DNA of 44,795 nt from Stentor coeruleus (taxonomy: Eukaryota > Ciliophora > Heterotrichea > Heterotrichida > Stentoridae): assembly GCA_001970955.1 (NCBI GenBank), contig MPUH01000580.1:1-44795 (forward strand), given 5' to 3'. The position numbers and the translations under genes are program-made. Shown here in pieces: positions 28,608-38,212 of this stretch (position 1 is its first letter; every line of letters begins with the position of its first letter). Below the pieces are notes generated by a model, which was not told where the DNA came from, ran no database searches, and saw only the letters and a program-made list of their open reading frames with translations.

Positions 28608-29855
28608 TTACATAAGCCAAAGTTTATCATCTTTAAGCTCTTTAGCCATATTGAAAGATTTTTTACAAGTGACCAAAGGATTGTAATAACCAGGACCCAT
28701 ATGCTGATCTGTACCTGTACTTGGTCTAAAATTCCCATATCCAGAAAATCTATTTGTTCTAGATAATGGCATACCAACAACTGTAGAAGGCCTTAATTCA
28801 TATGAACCAGGGCCAACTTTGATGGGATTTTTCTTTTTATTAAATCTGGGTTCAGATGTTTCAAAACACAGTTTCTGATTCATAATCATTGAATCTTCAG
28901 CCCTAGTTTGTTTTTTAATCCATTTTTCATGACCTAAATACGGTTCTGGTGTACAATGCTTTCCTTTAACTGAAGTAAATCTTGGTGTTTTACTAGAAAA
29001 TACAGGAGATGCTTTTTCATTAACAATAATTTGTGAGTCATAAGTCCCTGGACCTGGATTCACAACAACTTTTTCTTTTTCAAACCTTGGGCTTTGCATC
29101 AAACAATTAATCTCTTTTTTTTCACAGTTTTTTTCTAACGAATATTCACCTGGACCAGGTATTTTATCTTTATTAACCCCCTGCATTTCTCTTTTTTCAC
29201 ATATATTAAAAGGTACAGCTTTTATCTGAACCTTTCCTGTGACGAATTTCGCTTTAAGTTTTTTCTCTCTTATAATATCTTCTTTTGTTTTATATGTTCC
29301 TACTGCTGGAACATCATGACATCCAATTTGTATTGGTCTATAAGGATCATTTGTTACAATATTTCCTTTTGGAGCTGTTGAAAATATTCCAATATTTGAA
29401 GCTTTTTTAGGTGATAAAGAATACGACCCTGGACCTGGCGAATGATGTCTTTGCCAATCTTTTCTTGAACTTTTTGATGAAAACATCCATGCTGGCTGAT
29501 GGGCTGTTTTTTCTAAGATTTCTGTTGTGCCATATGATCCAGGGCCTGGGCTTTCGGATGTCACATCAAAAACTTTTCTTTGGATTTGATTTTTACTAAA
29601 GTCAGAAGCTTTAAAGAGTTTTTTTATAGAGAGTGGAGGAGAGTCACCTATTGGAAATAGATCTTGTATAGGAATTGATGGAGGTGTTGGATCTATACAC
29701 ATAGCGATAGATTTTGGTTTTTGCTTTGGAATTATGTGAGGAGTTATTTGTGTTGCATAACTTCCTGGGCCTGGAGTTTGGAATGAGTGGCGTAAGAGAT
29801 GGTAAATATCCCTTTTGGACTTTGAAGCAAAATTACTTGAATTTTGGGATGTCAT
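28608..29855 (-). CDS. SHIPPO/STPGR-repeat protein (ODF3/CIMAP-like)
   Basis: The protein is 415 aa with about eight Pro-Gly-Pro repeats spread along it: TPGPGSYAT, SPGPGSYGT, SPGPGSYSL, VPAVGTYKT, IPGPGEYSL, NPGPGTYDS, KVGPGSYEL and HMGPGYYNP. Such repeats occur in the outer dense fibre protein ODF3 and other proteins that bind along axonemal or cortical microtubules, including inside the lumen. Between repeats are FSSKSSRKDWQRH-type segments typical of the family. It is the second SHIPPO gene in the window. The function is predicted, and the repeat assignment is firm. Confidence 0.9.
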   Translation of the reverse strand: MTSQNSSNFASKSKRDIYHLLRHSFQTPGPGSYATQITPHIIPKQKPKSIAMCIDPTPPSIPIQDLFPIGDSPPLSIKKLFKASDFSKNQIQRKVFDVTSESPGPGSYGTTEILEKTAHQPAWMFSSKSSRKDWQRHHSPGPGSYSLSPKKASNIGIFSTAPKGNIVTNDPYRPIQIGCHDVPAVGTYKTKEDIIREKKLKAKFVTGKVQIKAVPFNICEKREMQGVNKDKIPGPGEYSLEKNCEKKEINCLMQSPRFEKEKVVVNPGPGTYDSQIIVNEKASPVFSSKTPRFTSVKGKHCTPEPYLGHEKWIKKQTRAEDSMIMNQKLCFETSEPRFNKKKNPIKVGPGSYELRPSTVVGMPLSRTNRFSGYGNFRPSTGTDQHMGPGYYNPLVTCKKSFNMAKELKDDKLWLM

Positions 29856-29994
29856 TTGCTCTTGAAAGATTTTAAATTATGCCATGGGATTTAAAGAATA
29901 GTTTTTGATAGAAAATTATTAATTGAAGAGATTTTTATATTCGAATTCATAATATCAAAACAAATATTATAAGCGCCTTAATTAAATTTCTTAT

Positions 29995-31536
29995 TTAAAA
30001 TAAGATGCAAGAACTTCTTCTATCTTTGTTCTCATGCTCTATATTAAGATGATCGTCCATATTTTCAATTTTCTTATCTTCCTCATAAAAGTTTTCTTTA
30101 AGAGTCGGTTGTTCATTCAAAAGCCTTGATTTACGTCTTTTACCATCCCCATTTATTTTTTTTCTATTCTTTTCCCTTTTCTTCTCTTTAATTTCAAAAT
30201 CTTGATGCCTTTGTAGGTTAATATCTCCCATACTCTTTCTCTTATTATGATATTTACATTCATTTACTTTTCCAGTTATTTCTTTAGTATTAAATTCTTC
30301 AATTTTCTGTGGATTAATATTTCCCATACTCTTTCTCTTTTTATGATCCTTTACATCATTTACTTGCCCAGTTACTTGTTTGGTTTCAACAAATTCAATA
30401 TATTTTCTTTTTTCCTGATTTTTAATCAGATTTGGTTTTCGTAAATCAGTAACTAAAATTACTTCAGTTTTTTCTGAGCATTCACTACTTATTTGTGATC
30501 TAGAAATATGTGATTCATGCCCTTTTTCTCCTGTTTTTTGGTTTTTCTTTTTAGTAGGTTTTTCATCAATTTCATAATTATGCACGGTTACAGGTTTGAA
30601 TAAAATCTCTTTGCTTGTTGTGTAATAATGAGAATTACGCTTTTTGAATTTGTCTGGAAGACAGTTATTTTGGTCTAGTTTCATAGAAAAAATAACACAG
30701 GATGAATAGTTTGTGTTTCCAGAAATTCTTTTTAGTAGGGATTGCATTGAAGAATAATCAGGCTCTTCATTAAATTTCAAAGATCGAACTAAATTGTATA
30801 ATTGAGTATATTCTATTTGGAAACCATAGAAAAGATCATTGAAATTCATGCTGCATTTCGTGGCAAAGATTTTAGCTTCATCATTTTTTGTAGTTTTTTT
30901 CGTCCATGGTAATGATCCTCTTAAAAAATAAGCCAAAAAATAGCACCAAGACTCCAAATCATCTCTTCTACTTAATTGAATTCCTGAGTGTGCATTCATT
31001 GAGCAAAACTTGAGATTATTAATAGGCACTTTTTTCGGTTTAAATTTCATTTGATTAGAATTGTTTTCGATATACTTTTCGCAACTGCTTAGATCATTAA
31101 GGCATATTGAGTTTTTACTGAGGCTAAAACACTTAGGATTTATGTTTTTGTGAATGATTCCACGAAGATGAAGACTCGATATGCAGTGCAATGTTTTTTG
31201 GCCTATCAAAGCCACTTCAGTAGGAGAAAAATTCTTATCAAAAATTCGAAACCTCTTTTTGAGATCATGTCCAAGAATTTCTGTAACGTAATAAATTTTA
31301 CCTTTATCTTCGCCTACATTTAAAAGCTTTTGGAATCCTGGATGACCATCAAAATTTTTGAGAAGTGAAACTTCATTAGTAATATTTTGATTATTTGTAA
31401 TTTTTTTTTCTAATTTAAGAACTACTTCTTGATCTGAATCTAAACATTTAGCTATATAAGTCACTTCAGATTCATTTTGCCCTAATTCTTTGATCACTTC
31501 GAAACGCTTGTCAATTACTATTTTTGCTGATGACAT
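29995..31536 (-). CDS. Casein kinase 1-like pseudokinase with basic tail
   Basis: The protein is 513 aa. Residues about 10-290 align with CK1: RFEVIKELGQNESEVTYIAK, VVLKLE (Lys41 kept), LHLRGIIHKNINPKCF in place of the HRDIKPDNF catalytic loop, and ICLNDLSS in place of DFG. The glycine loop, the catalytic Asp, the loop Lys and Asn, and the DFG Phe and Gly are all changed, so phosphotransfer is unlikely. CK1 landmarks SRRDDLESWCYFLAYFLRGSLPW and the distal Trp motif remain. The tail is Lys-rich with an internal duplication around KRKSMGNIN and KRKSMGDIN. A scaffold or allosteric role is inferred. Confidence 0.82.
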   Translation of the reverse strand: MSSAKIVIDKRFEVIKELGQNESEVTYIAKCLDSDQEVVLKLEKKITNNQNITNEVSLLKNFDGHPGFQKLLNVGEDKGKIYYVTEILGHDLKKRFRIFDKNFSPTEVALIGQKTLHCISSLHLRGIIHKNINPKCFSLSKNSICLNDLSSCEKYIENNSNQMKFKPKKVPINNLKFCSMNAHSGIQLSRRDDLESWCYFLAYFLRGSLPWTKKTTKNDEAKIFATKCSMNFNDLFYGFQIEYTQLYNLVRSLKFNEEPDYSSMQSLLKRISGNTNYSSCVIFSMKLDQNNCLPDKFKKRNSHYYTTSKEILFKPVTVHNYEIDEKPTKKKNQKTGEKGHESHISRSQISSECSEKTEVILVTDLRKPNLIKNQEKRKYIEFVETKQVTGQVNDVKDHKKRKSMGNINPQKIEEFNTKEITGKVNECKYHNKRKSMGDINLQRHQDFEIKEKKREKNRKKINGDGKRRKSRLLNEQPTLKENFYEEDKKIENMDDHLNIEHENKDRRSSCILF

Positions 31537-31845
31537 TTATATAGCCTAAAATTCATCCAATAAAATTTTAGGAATTTGGATTAAGCGATTTCTTATAAAA
31601 TTTTAACTTAAAATATTTATCTGACTAAACATATCGTAAACTACTTCATTTAAACTAATAATATTATCAGTTTATGAAAAATACATATTGTCTTCAAGTA
31701 AAAATGCTGAATCTCTTCTATAAGGGGGAGAATTGAATATCCAAATTTACATTTATATTTTAAAATCTTAGAAACTCTTAACTTTATTAATAAAAATCTA
31801 TAAGAGACGATAATTTACGTTTATATAAATTCTATCATCTACTAA
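31537..31845. other. Intergenic stretch, nothing recognised
   Basis: About 310 bp of AT-rich DNA between two genes on the minus strand. No ORF, RNA gene or repeat was seen. Confidence 0.4.
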
Positions 31846-32286
31846 TCAGTTTTTTAATAAGAGTGCATCTAGAAAATCTGTTATCACAATAGTCCCATCT
31901 TGGTTAAAATCATTAAGTAAATTCTCTGCTTCAAAAAGACTTAAAGGCTCTTCACCACTCATGAGCATTTCTTTAAGCTCGCTTGTTTTGACAATGCCAC
32001 TATCGTCTTTGTCAAGTTTTTTAAGTAAAGCTTTTACTTCATCTTCATCGATCTTGCACTTTTCCTTGCATGCTTTAAAAAGTTTTACAAATTCTTCAAA
32101 GTCTATGTATGTTTTGTCTGATAAATTAAATGAGTTTATTAGCTCTCTCACGTCACTTTCACTTGGGTTAAGATTAAGCATTCTCAAGCATTTTCCTATT
32201 TCAACTATTTTTAACCCTGTGTCTTTAGCTAATAAAGCGTATACATCCTGACAATCTTCAATAACATCTGGAGGTAATTCTTCCAT
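31846..32286 (-). CDS. Calmodulin/centrin-like EF-hand protein
   Basis: The protein is 146 aa, calmodulin length, with four EF-hand-like helix-loop-helix units. The third loop DKDDSGIVKTSE is canonical and the fourth DFNQDGTIVITD nearly so. The first two loops are degenerate (LNLNPSES..., NLSDKTYIDFEEF), so it likely binds calcium in the C-terminal lobe only. The layout fits calmodulin-like or centrin-like light chains, common as ciliate cytoskeletal proteins. The stop is TGA. Only 18 bp separate its start from the stop of the upstream gene on the same strand. Confidence 0.88.
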   Translation of the reverse strand: MEELPPDVIEDCQDVYALLAKDTGLKIVEIGKCLRMLNLNPSESDVRELINSFNLSDKTYIDFEEFVKLFKACKEKCKIDEDEVKALLKKLDKDDSGIVKTSELKEMLMSGEEPLSLFEAENLLNDFNQDGTIVITDFLDALLLKN

Positions 32287-32304
32287 TTATAAAACTATCG
32301 ATAA

Positions 32305-33831
32305 TTACAAAGACCCTTTATTAACTTTTATGTCTAATTCTCTATGAATTTCAGTCAGGGCAATATTAACATCTTCAATATTAGCTTTCATATCAAGTAG
32401 CGTACAAATATCTTTTATTGATGCTTTCAACAATATATCCTTTGCTAATTCTTGTATTTTATTTTCTAGGTAAAAAACTTTATCATCTAATTTTTCTGGA
32501 ACAATATTAATCTCTTGACTTTTTTCTAAAATATCACTATAAATATCTTTTTCAGCCAAAACTTTATTAGAAAAAGAAAGCTCAAAGTTAAAATTTTTTG
32601 AAAAAATTGAGTTTCTTGCTTGAGTTTTCGAATTTTCATCCGTATTAGTTTTTGCTAAATAGCTAGGCCGTTTAAAAGTGTCTCCAGTTGCCAGATTTTG
32701 AATCCTTGAATGCAATTTATCGTTTATTTCATGGAGGATCGTCTTGATTTCACTTTTATCCGGTTTGCTTTTAATGGTTTTTTCTAATATCTGAACTTGT
32801 TTTTCTATTTTTGCCTTCCAATCTATAAAATCTTGTTGAACACAAGGCCTTATCGGTGATATGGTTTTTTGCTCATATATTTTTTTCTTTGCAAAATTTT
32901 CTTTCAAATCATTCCCTAAACTTACAACATTTGTCTCTAACTTTTCTATTTTTTCTAATAAAATCTTGTTATTCTTCAATATAACACTATTAAAATCCTT
33001 AGCCACTAAAATCGGCATTTCTGAAATTTGCTTTTTTTGTAATTCCAATAGATTTTCAACATATAAAATATCAGCTTTTTTCTCAATATCTTTTTGTAGT
33101 AAATCAATATTTTTGTATTCAGCTTTTGTTGTTAGACAATCAGCAATTAATTTTACAGTCTTTCCAACTCTTTCTATGTTTTCAATACAAACACGGATTT
33201 TGTCTTTTGAATCACGTGAAGTTAGGTCATATTCTTGTAATCTGAGCATGATCTCAGCAGTTTTTGGTATGGAGGGTTGAGTTTCATCAAAGCGGGAAAT
33301 ATTTTTTGAAATAAAATTATCGATTTGTCCTTGTAAAAAGTTAATTTTCTTATAAACATCTTCTTTAAAATCATTTTCTTGTATATTTTTATCATTAGGC
33401 TTTTGAATAACCCCTTTCATTCCTTTAAGACTAAGTTCATAAGTCAAATTTTTAACAACAGAATTTAAAATTTCTATATCGTGAGCTGAAGCTTTTTCAT
33501 CTAAAAGTGATCTGATTTCTGCAATTTTTGTTAATATTCCTGGCAAGCTGATATTTTTAGCTAATTCCTCTTGAAACTCAGCAACATGAACTCTCATTGA
33601 TAAGTTTCTTTCTAATTCTCTTATCGCTAATGCCTGTGACTTGGCGCTTTTAGTTAGAGCTGTTATTGAAAGTTTTACAATATTATCAACATTTTTCCAT
33701 TCTTCCACATTATTTGTGAGGTCCTCAACAACATAAGGCTGCAGAGGATCGTAATTAGAATATAATTCTGCCAAAGGAGTTCTAGGGCGGTTTATTTTCA
33801 TTTTATTTATTACCCTATAGAAATTCATCAT
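32305..33831 (-). CDS. Coiled-coil protein, probable cytoskeletal
   Basis: The protein is 508 aa from the first ATG, but ATG 33801 (MKINRPRTPLAELYSNYDPL) may be the real start, as it leads straight into the conserved-looking region. Most of it is heptad-like coiled coil. The C-terminus reads DICTLLDMKANIEDVNIALT then EIHRELDIK, with repeated K-x-D/A-I-E/D-x-V units that occur in flagellar coiled-coil proteins. I cannot name the family. The stop is TAA. Confidence 0.75.
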   Translation of the reverse strand: MMNFYRVINKMKINRPRTPLAELYSNYDPLQPYVVEDLTNNVEEWKNVDNIVKLSITALTKSAKSQALAIRELERNLSMRVHVAEFQEELAKNISLPGILTKIAEIRSLLDEKASAHDIEILNSVVKNLTYELSLKGMKGVIQKPNDKNIQENDFKEDVYKKINFLQGQIDNFISKNISRFDETQPSIPKTAEIMLRLQEYDLTSRDSKDKIRVCIENIERVGKTVKLIADCLTTKAEYKNIDLLQKDIEKKADILYVENLLELQKKQISEMPILVAKDFNSVILKNNKILLEKIEKLETNVVSLGNDLKENFAKKKIYEQKTISPIRPCVQQDFIDWKAKIEKQVQILEKTIKSKPDKSEIKTILHEINDKLHSRIQNLATGDTFKRPSYLAKTNTDENSKTQARNSIFSKNFNFELSFSNKVLAEKDIYSDILEKSQEINIVPEKLDDKVFYLENKIQELAKDILLKASIKDICTLLDMKANIEDVNIALTEIHRELDIKVNKGSL

Positions 33832-34130
33832 ATTTTGAAAATTTCATCATAATAATTTATTCATCCTAATAATTTATTATTAATAAATTTCACGTATTAT
33901 ATATAATTAGTTTCTAAAAAGCTCCAAATCTATTTGTATATTTAGCTTTTCTTTCAGGCTTTAGCTTTGCTAACTTCTTTCCATATACAAACAATCGAAA
34001 AAAATAAGCTGATTATTCCTTCAATTTTATTAAGAGATTTATTAGACTTATGTTTTTGACAACTAAATCCTACAAAAATCCTATAAAAGCCTTTCACATA
34101 CAATTTATATAGTGAATAGTTCTAAATTAA

Positions 34131-34725
34131 CTAATCATCATCTCCTTCATCACCCTTATCTTTTTTCGTAGCTTTAGCCAAATTACGTCTCTTAACACGT
34201 CCTGGGCGTCCACCACTAAGCGATGAATTCGGGTCATACTCAATATATTTCTCACTATCAACTCTAACCAAGAAGCTTGGAACATTGACAATCTGTTTTC
34301 CAACACGAATATGTCTTTGTCTAATAAGCACACGAGCATGATGGATGCTTTTGGCCATGTTCATCTTAAAAACTTTGGTTTGAAGTCTCCTTTCCATAAA
34401 TTTCTGAAGTGTCAAGCCCAAGACAAAATCAAGCTTCTTTTCACTTTCATTTAAAAGTCCAAGTCTGACCATTCTACGAATAAGCGCATTACCTTCAAAA
34501 ATCCTCCTTGGATGAGTTTCTTCTAAAGTCAGCAGTTCTCTTGCAGCTTTTCTGATTTTAGCTAGAGTCAACTGAACTCTCCAAACTTCTCTTTTGTTTT
34601 TTAACCCGTATTGACCCATAAGCATCATTTCTTGGTCAAGTCTTTCCTTTTCAAAAGGTCTTCGTGGAGTTTTAGACGTACGACTTCCTATGTAAATCCT
34701 TACGTTTTCTATAAGACTTCGTCAT
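34131..34725 (-). CDS. RPS9: 40S ribosomal protein S9 (uS4)
   Basis: The protein is 192 aa after a 16-nt intron at 34688-34703, close to the usual 194. Clear eukaryotic uS4 blocks are [93 protein letters not shown] and [12 protein letters not shown]. The N-terminal exon is MTKSYRK plus a split Arg codon. The C-terminus is acidic (GDEGDDD), as in other eukaryotes. It is part of the small ribosomal subunit body near the mRNA entry. Without the intron the ORF appears to start only at MMLMGQYG. The stop is TAG. Confidence 0.97.
34688..34703 (-). other. 16-nt intron in RPS9
   Basis: Read on the minus strand it is gtaaggatttacatag. It splits the Arg codon (C|GA) of [15 protein letters not shown]. 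The strong conservation of S9 makes this intron secure. Confidence 0.92.
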
Positions 34726-34848
34726 TTTCAGCCACTCTTTATTACATATAAAATGGAAATTTTGACTAGGCTTTTTACAAGAAAGATTTTTTTATAGAAA
34801 AACAAACTATTTCAAAACCCACAAGATGGGCTATTATAAAATTATTAT

Positions 34849-37725
34849 TTATGAATCCAAACTTGAAGACTCACAATCGCTACAGCTATGGGAATATGCC
34901 AGTTTATCTCCGACACTTGAGTTTTTCTTAGGTTTTTTAACATCTTTTTCTTCCTTATCTGAGCATTCTGACCAGTCTTCGCCTACAACTCCACCAATAA
35001 CCTCAACAATCTCAGAATAAACTGACTCAATAGCTGCTGAAACCCCTAAATCAGTAAAAACTTCAATAGTAGCTAAATTATCTTCAGTATTTTCTTTGAA
35101 ATCCTCAACATTAGTCGACTCATCAATCCAATTCTCAGCAAGAAGCAAAACATCACGTTTTTTCATTTCAAAATGAGCAGCGACAACAGCTTTAAAATCA
35201 TTAGGTGGATGTTCAATCATATCAAGAATCGCATATCTTAATGTATTATATCGAATAATACTAGTATGAGCAGGAATGTTTTCAGTCCATATTGGTTGTT
35301 TAAATATATCTTGAATTTGAAGGAAATAATCAGCTAAAGTGGTTCCTGAACACCAAGTTAAACCAAGGATTTCACCATTAGCTTGAAGTCTTGGATGAAA
35401 AGAGACACTAAACCTACCATTTGTAACTAAAAAAACTTTAGGAGGAGAATCAGGGTAATCTTCAGGACAAGCAATATCAAAGAGGAAAAGACCATTAGCA
35501 TAATCAGTACCAAAAGGTCCGGAAATTAGAATTTTCATTAAATCCCAACGTTCACTATCCCTGACTATAAAAATTGTGCTATTAGGTAAACATTTTATTT
35601 GAGAAAAGTATTCAGTTTCTTTAGCATAGATTTCACGTTTAGAACGATATTTTGTATGACTGGATATATTCATACCTAAATGATGTCTATAGCCTCCAGC
35701 TTCAGAAAGTTCTTTTTCTACTAACATAAAACTGTTCATTTTCTTGTAATAACCACCCAGTTTAGCCATGTCTTCTGTGATTTCTATTATAGCGAATTCT
35801 TCTTTTGGAAGACCTAATACAGGCAAACTATCTAGTTTTTTTAATAAATCATTTCTTGCTTCTAATAACATGGAATAGTAACTATAAGATTTGAATAGGG
35901 TACATGTGTGAGGATTATGATCCATGACCAAGTAGTCTATATCCCCATCATTTGGAATTAAAAAATCTTTCCCTTCTTCTAACCATTTATCAACTGTTCT
36001 CATAATTGCATTACGTTTTAAAGAGAAATGCCTCCATATAATCTCTTTAAATTCCTCAGGAGGGTTTTCAAGCATACCCAACATTGCATACTTAACATTA
36101 TTATACCTGACAATATTGCAATATAGTTTATTTTCCCAAGAGTCTTCAGTCAAATGTTCAAATTCAGGCTCTTTTTGTATAATCATACTATCCATGACTA
36201 ATACTTGTATCGATAAAAGAACTTGTAAAATATTACTATGAGCTGGATTCCATCTTTCACTTGGATCCCCATCCCAAGTATTTATTACTGATAAACACAC
36301 ATAGCCATCATCATAAAGATTAGGATTAAAACGAACTTTCCCATTACCTGTTGTCACAATACTAACTAATGGGGGTTTTTTAGGATATTCAGCTGGGCAG
36401 GCAATATGAAATTCATAAAGTCCATGTGTATAAGGTGTATCTTCAGTTCCAGAAATCAATGCTTTCATTAAATCCATACGCTCGCTATCCATTACAACAA
36501 AAATACCACCAGTCATTTCACAGGGCAAATGCTGGGAAAGAACTTTAACTTCTTTACTAAGGCGATTTGTATTAACAGTTCCTTCATTCGTTATATTCCC
36601 CAAAAGTACATGTTTTTTTTCACTCCAGAAATCCGCTGTGCTGAACCTTAATTCTTTCAAAGCTTGGAAATACATTGTACTACTTTCAGGTGGCTGCGGA
36701 TCATTCTGCGTAGCCTCAGTCAAAATCACTGGAGCGGTATTCCCATAGTCGATACTAAATTTTTCTTTTGGACTAGGCAAATCATCAAGAATCCTCCTAA
36801 CTTCATTATAAAGCAAACTTTGCATTTCATTATATCCATTGTTTTCAAAAAGTTTCATTGTCTGAAGGTTTTTCTTATACGTCAAAGTTGAATCGTTAAA
36901 AGTTACAACCATACCTTCAATTACCGAGTTGATTTCAAGCTGCATTTTTAGATTTTGTTTATAGATTATGAAATAACCTGTTATTGCTTCAGCTAGTTCT
37001 GGAAGAGGGTTTTTTAAATGTTCAAGAATCCCATACTTGACACAAGCATATTTCAAAAAGTTTTGTTGGGCTGCGATTTCTTCAGGAGGGATACTTTTTT
37101 CTGTATATTCTCCTAAATCAGTAAAATTATGCTTAGTTTCCTCATTTTGATCAAAGGTTTGTTTATCAGAAATATAAGCTAAAAGCTTTGGGGTGTAATT
37201 ATGTCCATAAATAAACAACACTGAGTGTAATTCATAAAAAAACCTTTCAAGATACTCAGAGCCAATTTCTGGTAAATCATTATCTTGTATCCACATATCT
37301 GATAAAGACCCATCTTCAGAGAAATATAATGAAAGGTTTACTTCTCCATAGCCTGTTCTTAAAACAACTGAAGGCTTTGTGAAATTGTGGAAGTAAATAT
37401 CAATACACATCAAAGCATAATCGTAAAGAGATCCAGATCTTTGCCCAAAAAGAACACGAAAAGAACGAATGTCTGTAGCCTCCTGAACTACACTGATAAA
37501 GTTTTCATGATTAATATAAGGGTATTTAGAAAACTCTTGAATAGACTGAAGGAGTTTTTCTTGGGAATCTGTGAATTCAGCACTTTCTCCTAGAGCTTTT
37601 GCTAGATTAGGCTGAGAAAACTCGGCTACTCTAACTTTGAATGTATCCAGGCATTGAATTACAGAGTCTACCATACCTTGTTCGCTCGTCCCTGAATCGT
37701 CTGAGCAAGAATGATTATCCTCCAT
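34849..37725 (-). CDS. Protein with three tandem UBC (E2) modules, only the middle one with a catalytic Cys
   Basis: The protein is 958 aa. Module 2 (about 390-580) is a large-E2 type UBC fold, as in UBE2O/BIRC6: GLYEFHIACPAEYPKKPPLV, RFNPNLYDDGYVCLSVINTW with Cys477, and WNP-x-HSNILQVLLSIQVL. Module 3 (about 705-870) repeats the plan (GLFLFDIACPEDYPDSPPKV, SFHPRLQANGEILGLTW) but has Leu787 where the Cys should be. Module 1 (about 55-265) is more degenerate (LYDYALMCIDIYF, YFSEDGSLSDMWI). All three end in the same helix pair: YACVKYGILEHLKNPLPEL, YNNVKYAMLGMLENPPEEF and YNTLRYAILDMIEHPPNDF. A ubiquitin E2/E3 hybrid role is inferred for module 2. Confidence 0.85.
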   Translation of the reverse strand: MEDNHSCSDDSGTSEQGMVDSVIQCLDTFKVRVAEFSQPNLAKALGESAEFTDSQEKLLQSIQEFSKYPYINHENFISVVQEATDIRSFRVLFGQRSGSLYDYALMCIDIYFHNFTKPSVVLRTGYGEVNLSLYFSEDGSLSDMWIQDNDLPEIGSEYLERFFYELHSVLFIYGHNYTPKLLAYISDKQTFDQNEETKHNFTDLGEYTEKSIPPEEIAAQQNFLKYACVKYGILEHLKNPLPELAEAITGYFIIYKQNLKMQLEINSVIEGMVVTFNDSTLTYKKNLQTMKLFENNGYNEMQSLLYNEVRRILDDLPSPKEKFSIDYGNTAPVILTEATQNDPQPPESSTMYFQALKELRFSTADFWSEKKHVLLGNITNEGTVNTNRLSKEVKVLSQHLPCEMTGGIFVVMDSERMDLMKALISGTEDTPYTHGLYEFHIACPAEYPKKPPLVSIVTTGNGKVRFNPNLYDDGYVCLSVINTWDGDPSERWNPAHSNILQVLLSIQVLVMDSMIIQKEPEFEHLTEDSWENKLYCNIVRYNNVKYAMLGMLENPPEEFKEIIWRHFSLKRNAIMRTVDKWLEEGKDFLIPNDGDIDYLVMDHNPHTCTLFKSYSYYSMLLEARNDLLKKLDSLPVLGLPKEEFAIIEITEDMAKLGGYYKKMNSFMLVEKELSEAGGYRHHLGMNISSHTKYRSKREIYAKETEYFSQIKCLPNSTIFIVRDSERWDLMKILISGPFGTDYANGLFLFDIACPEDYPDSPPKVFLVTNGRFSVSFHPRLQANGEILGLTWCSGTTLADYFLQIQDIFKQPIWTENIPAHTSIIRYNTLRYAILDMIEHPPNDFKAVVAAHFEMKKRDVLLLAENWIDESTNVEDFKENTEDNLATIEVFTDLGVSAAIESVYSEIVEVIGGVVGEDWSECSDKEEKDVKKPKKNSSVGDKLAYSHSCSDCESSSLDS

Positions 37726-38212
37726 AATACTTATAGTTGGTTAATGGTTTAATGCATGCTATATGTACCTTGTGTAATACATATAAAATAATTTAATGAA
37801 TTAGTAAGTTTAGAAGTTTAGTTTTAAATCACTTATTATTTAATGATATAAATCGTTAGAATCAAAAATTTTGGCCAGGCAATATGATTTAAGAGCTAAC
37901 TTGATAATTATTTTTATATACTTACTAAATAAATCATTTCCAAATTCATAGTTTCACAAGATGGCACTAGATTCTACAAGACTAAAACTCTAATTTCATT
38001 CATAACTTTATAATCTAAACATATAAAAGTAAATATCAACTAAACTAAAATTATATATTTATTAACATAAACTCATCATAAACATCAACAATTTGTATAT
38101 AAAAATTAATAAAACCCCTTTATTTGATTTTATTTAAATTATATCTTGCCGATTATTCCAACTCAAAAATTCTATATAATATACTCTATAAAACTACTAC
38201 TCATTCCATTAT
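37726..38212. other. Intergenic stretch, nothing recognised
   Basis: About 490 bp of AT-rich sequence between two minus-strand genes. No RNA gene, ORF or repeat could be supported. Confidence 0.4.

Noticed and set aside
34127-34339. 70-codon minus-strand frame overlapping RPS9
   Set aside because: It is an out-of-frame shadow of the strongly conserved S9 coding sequence.
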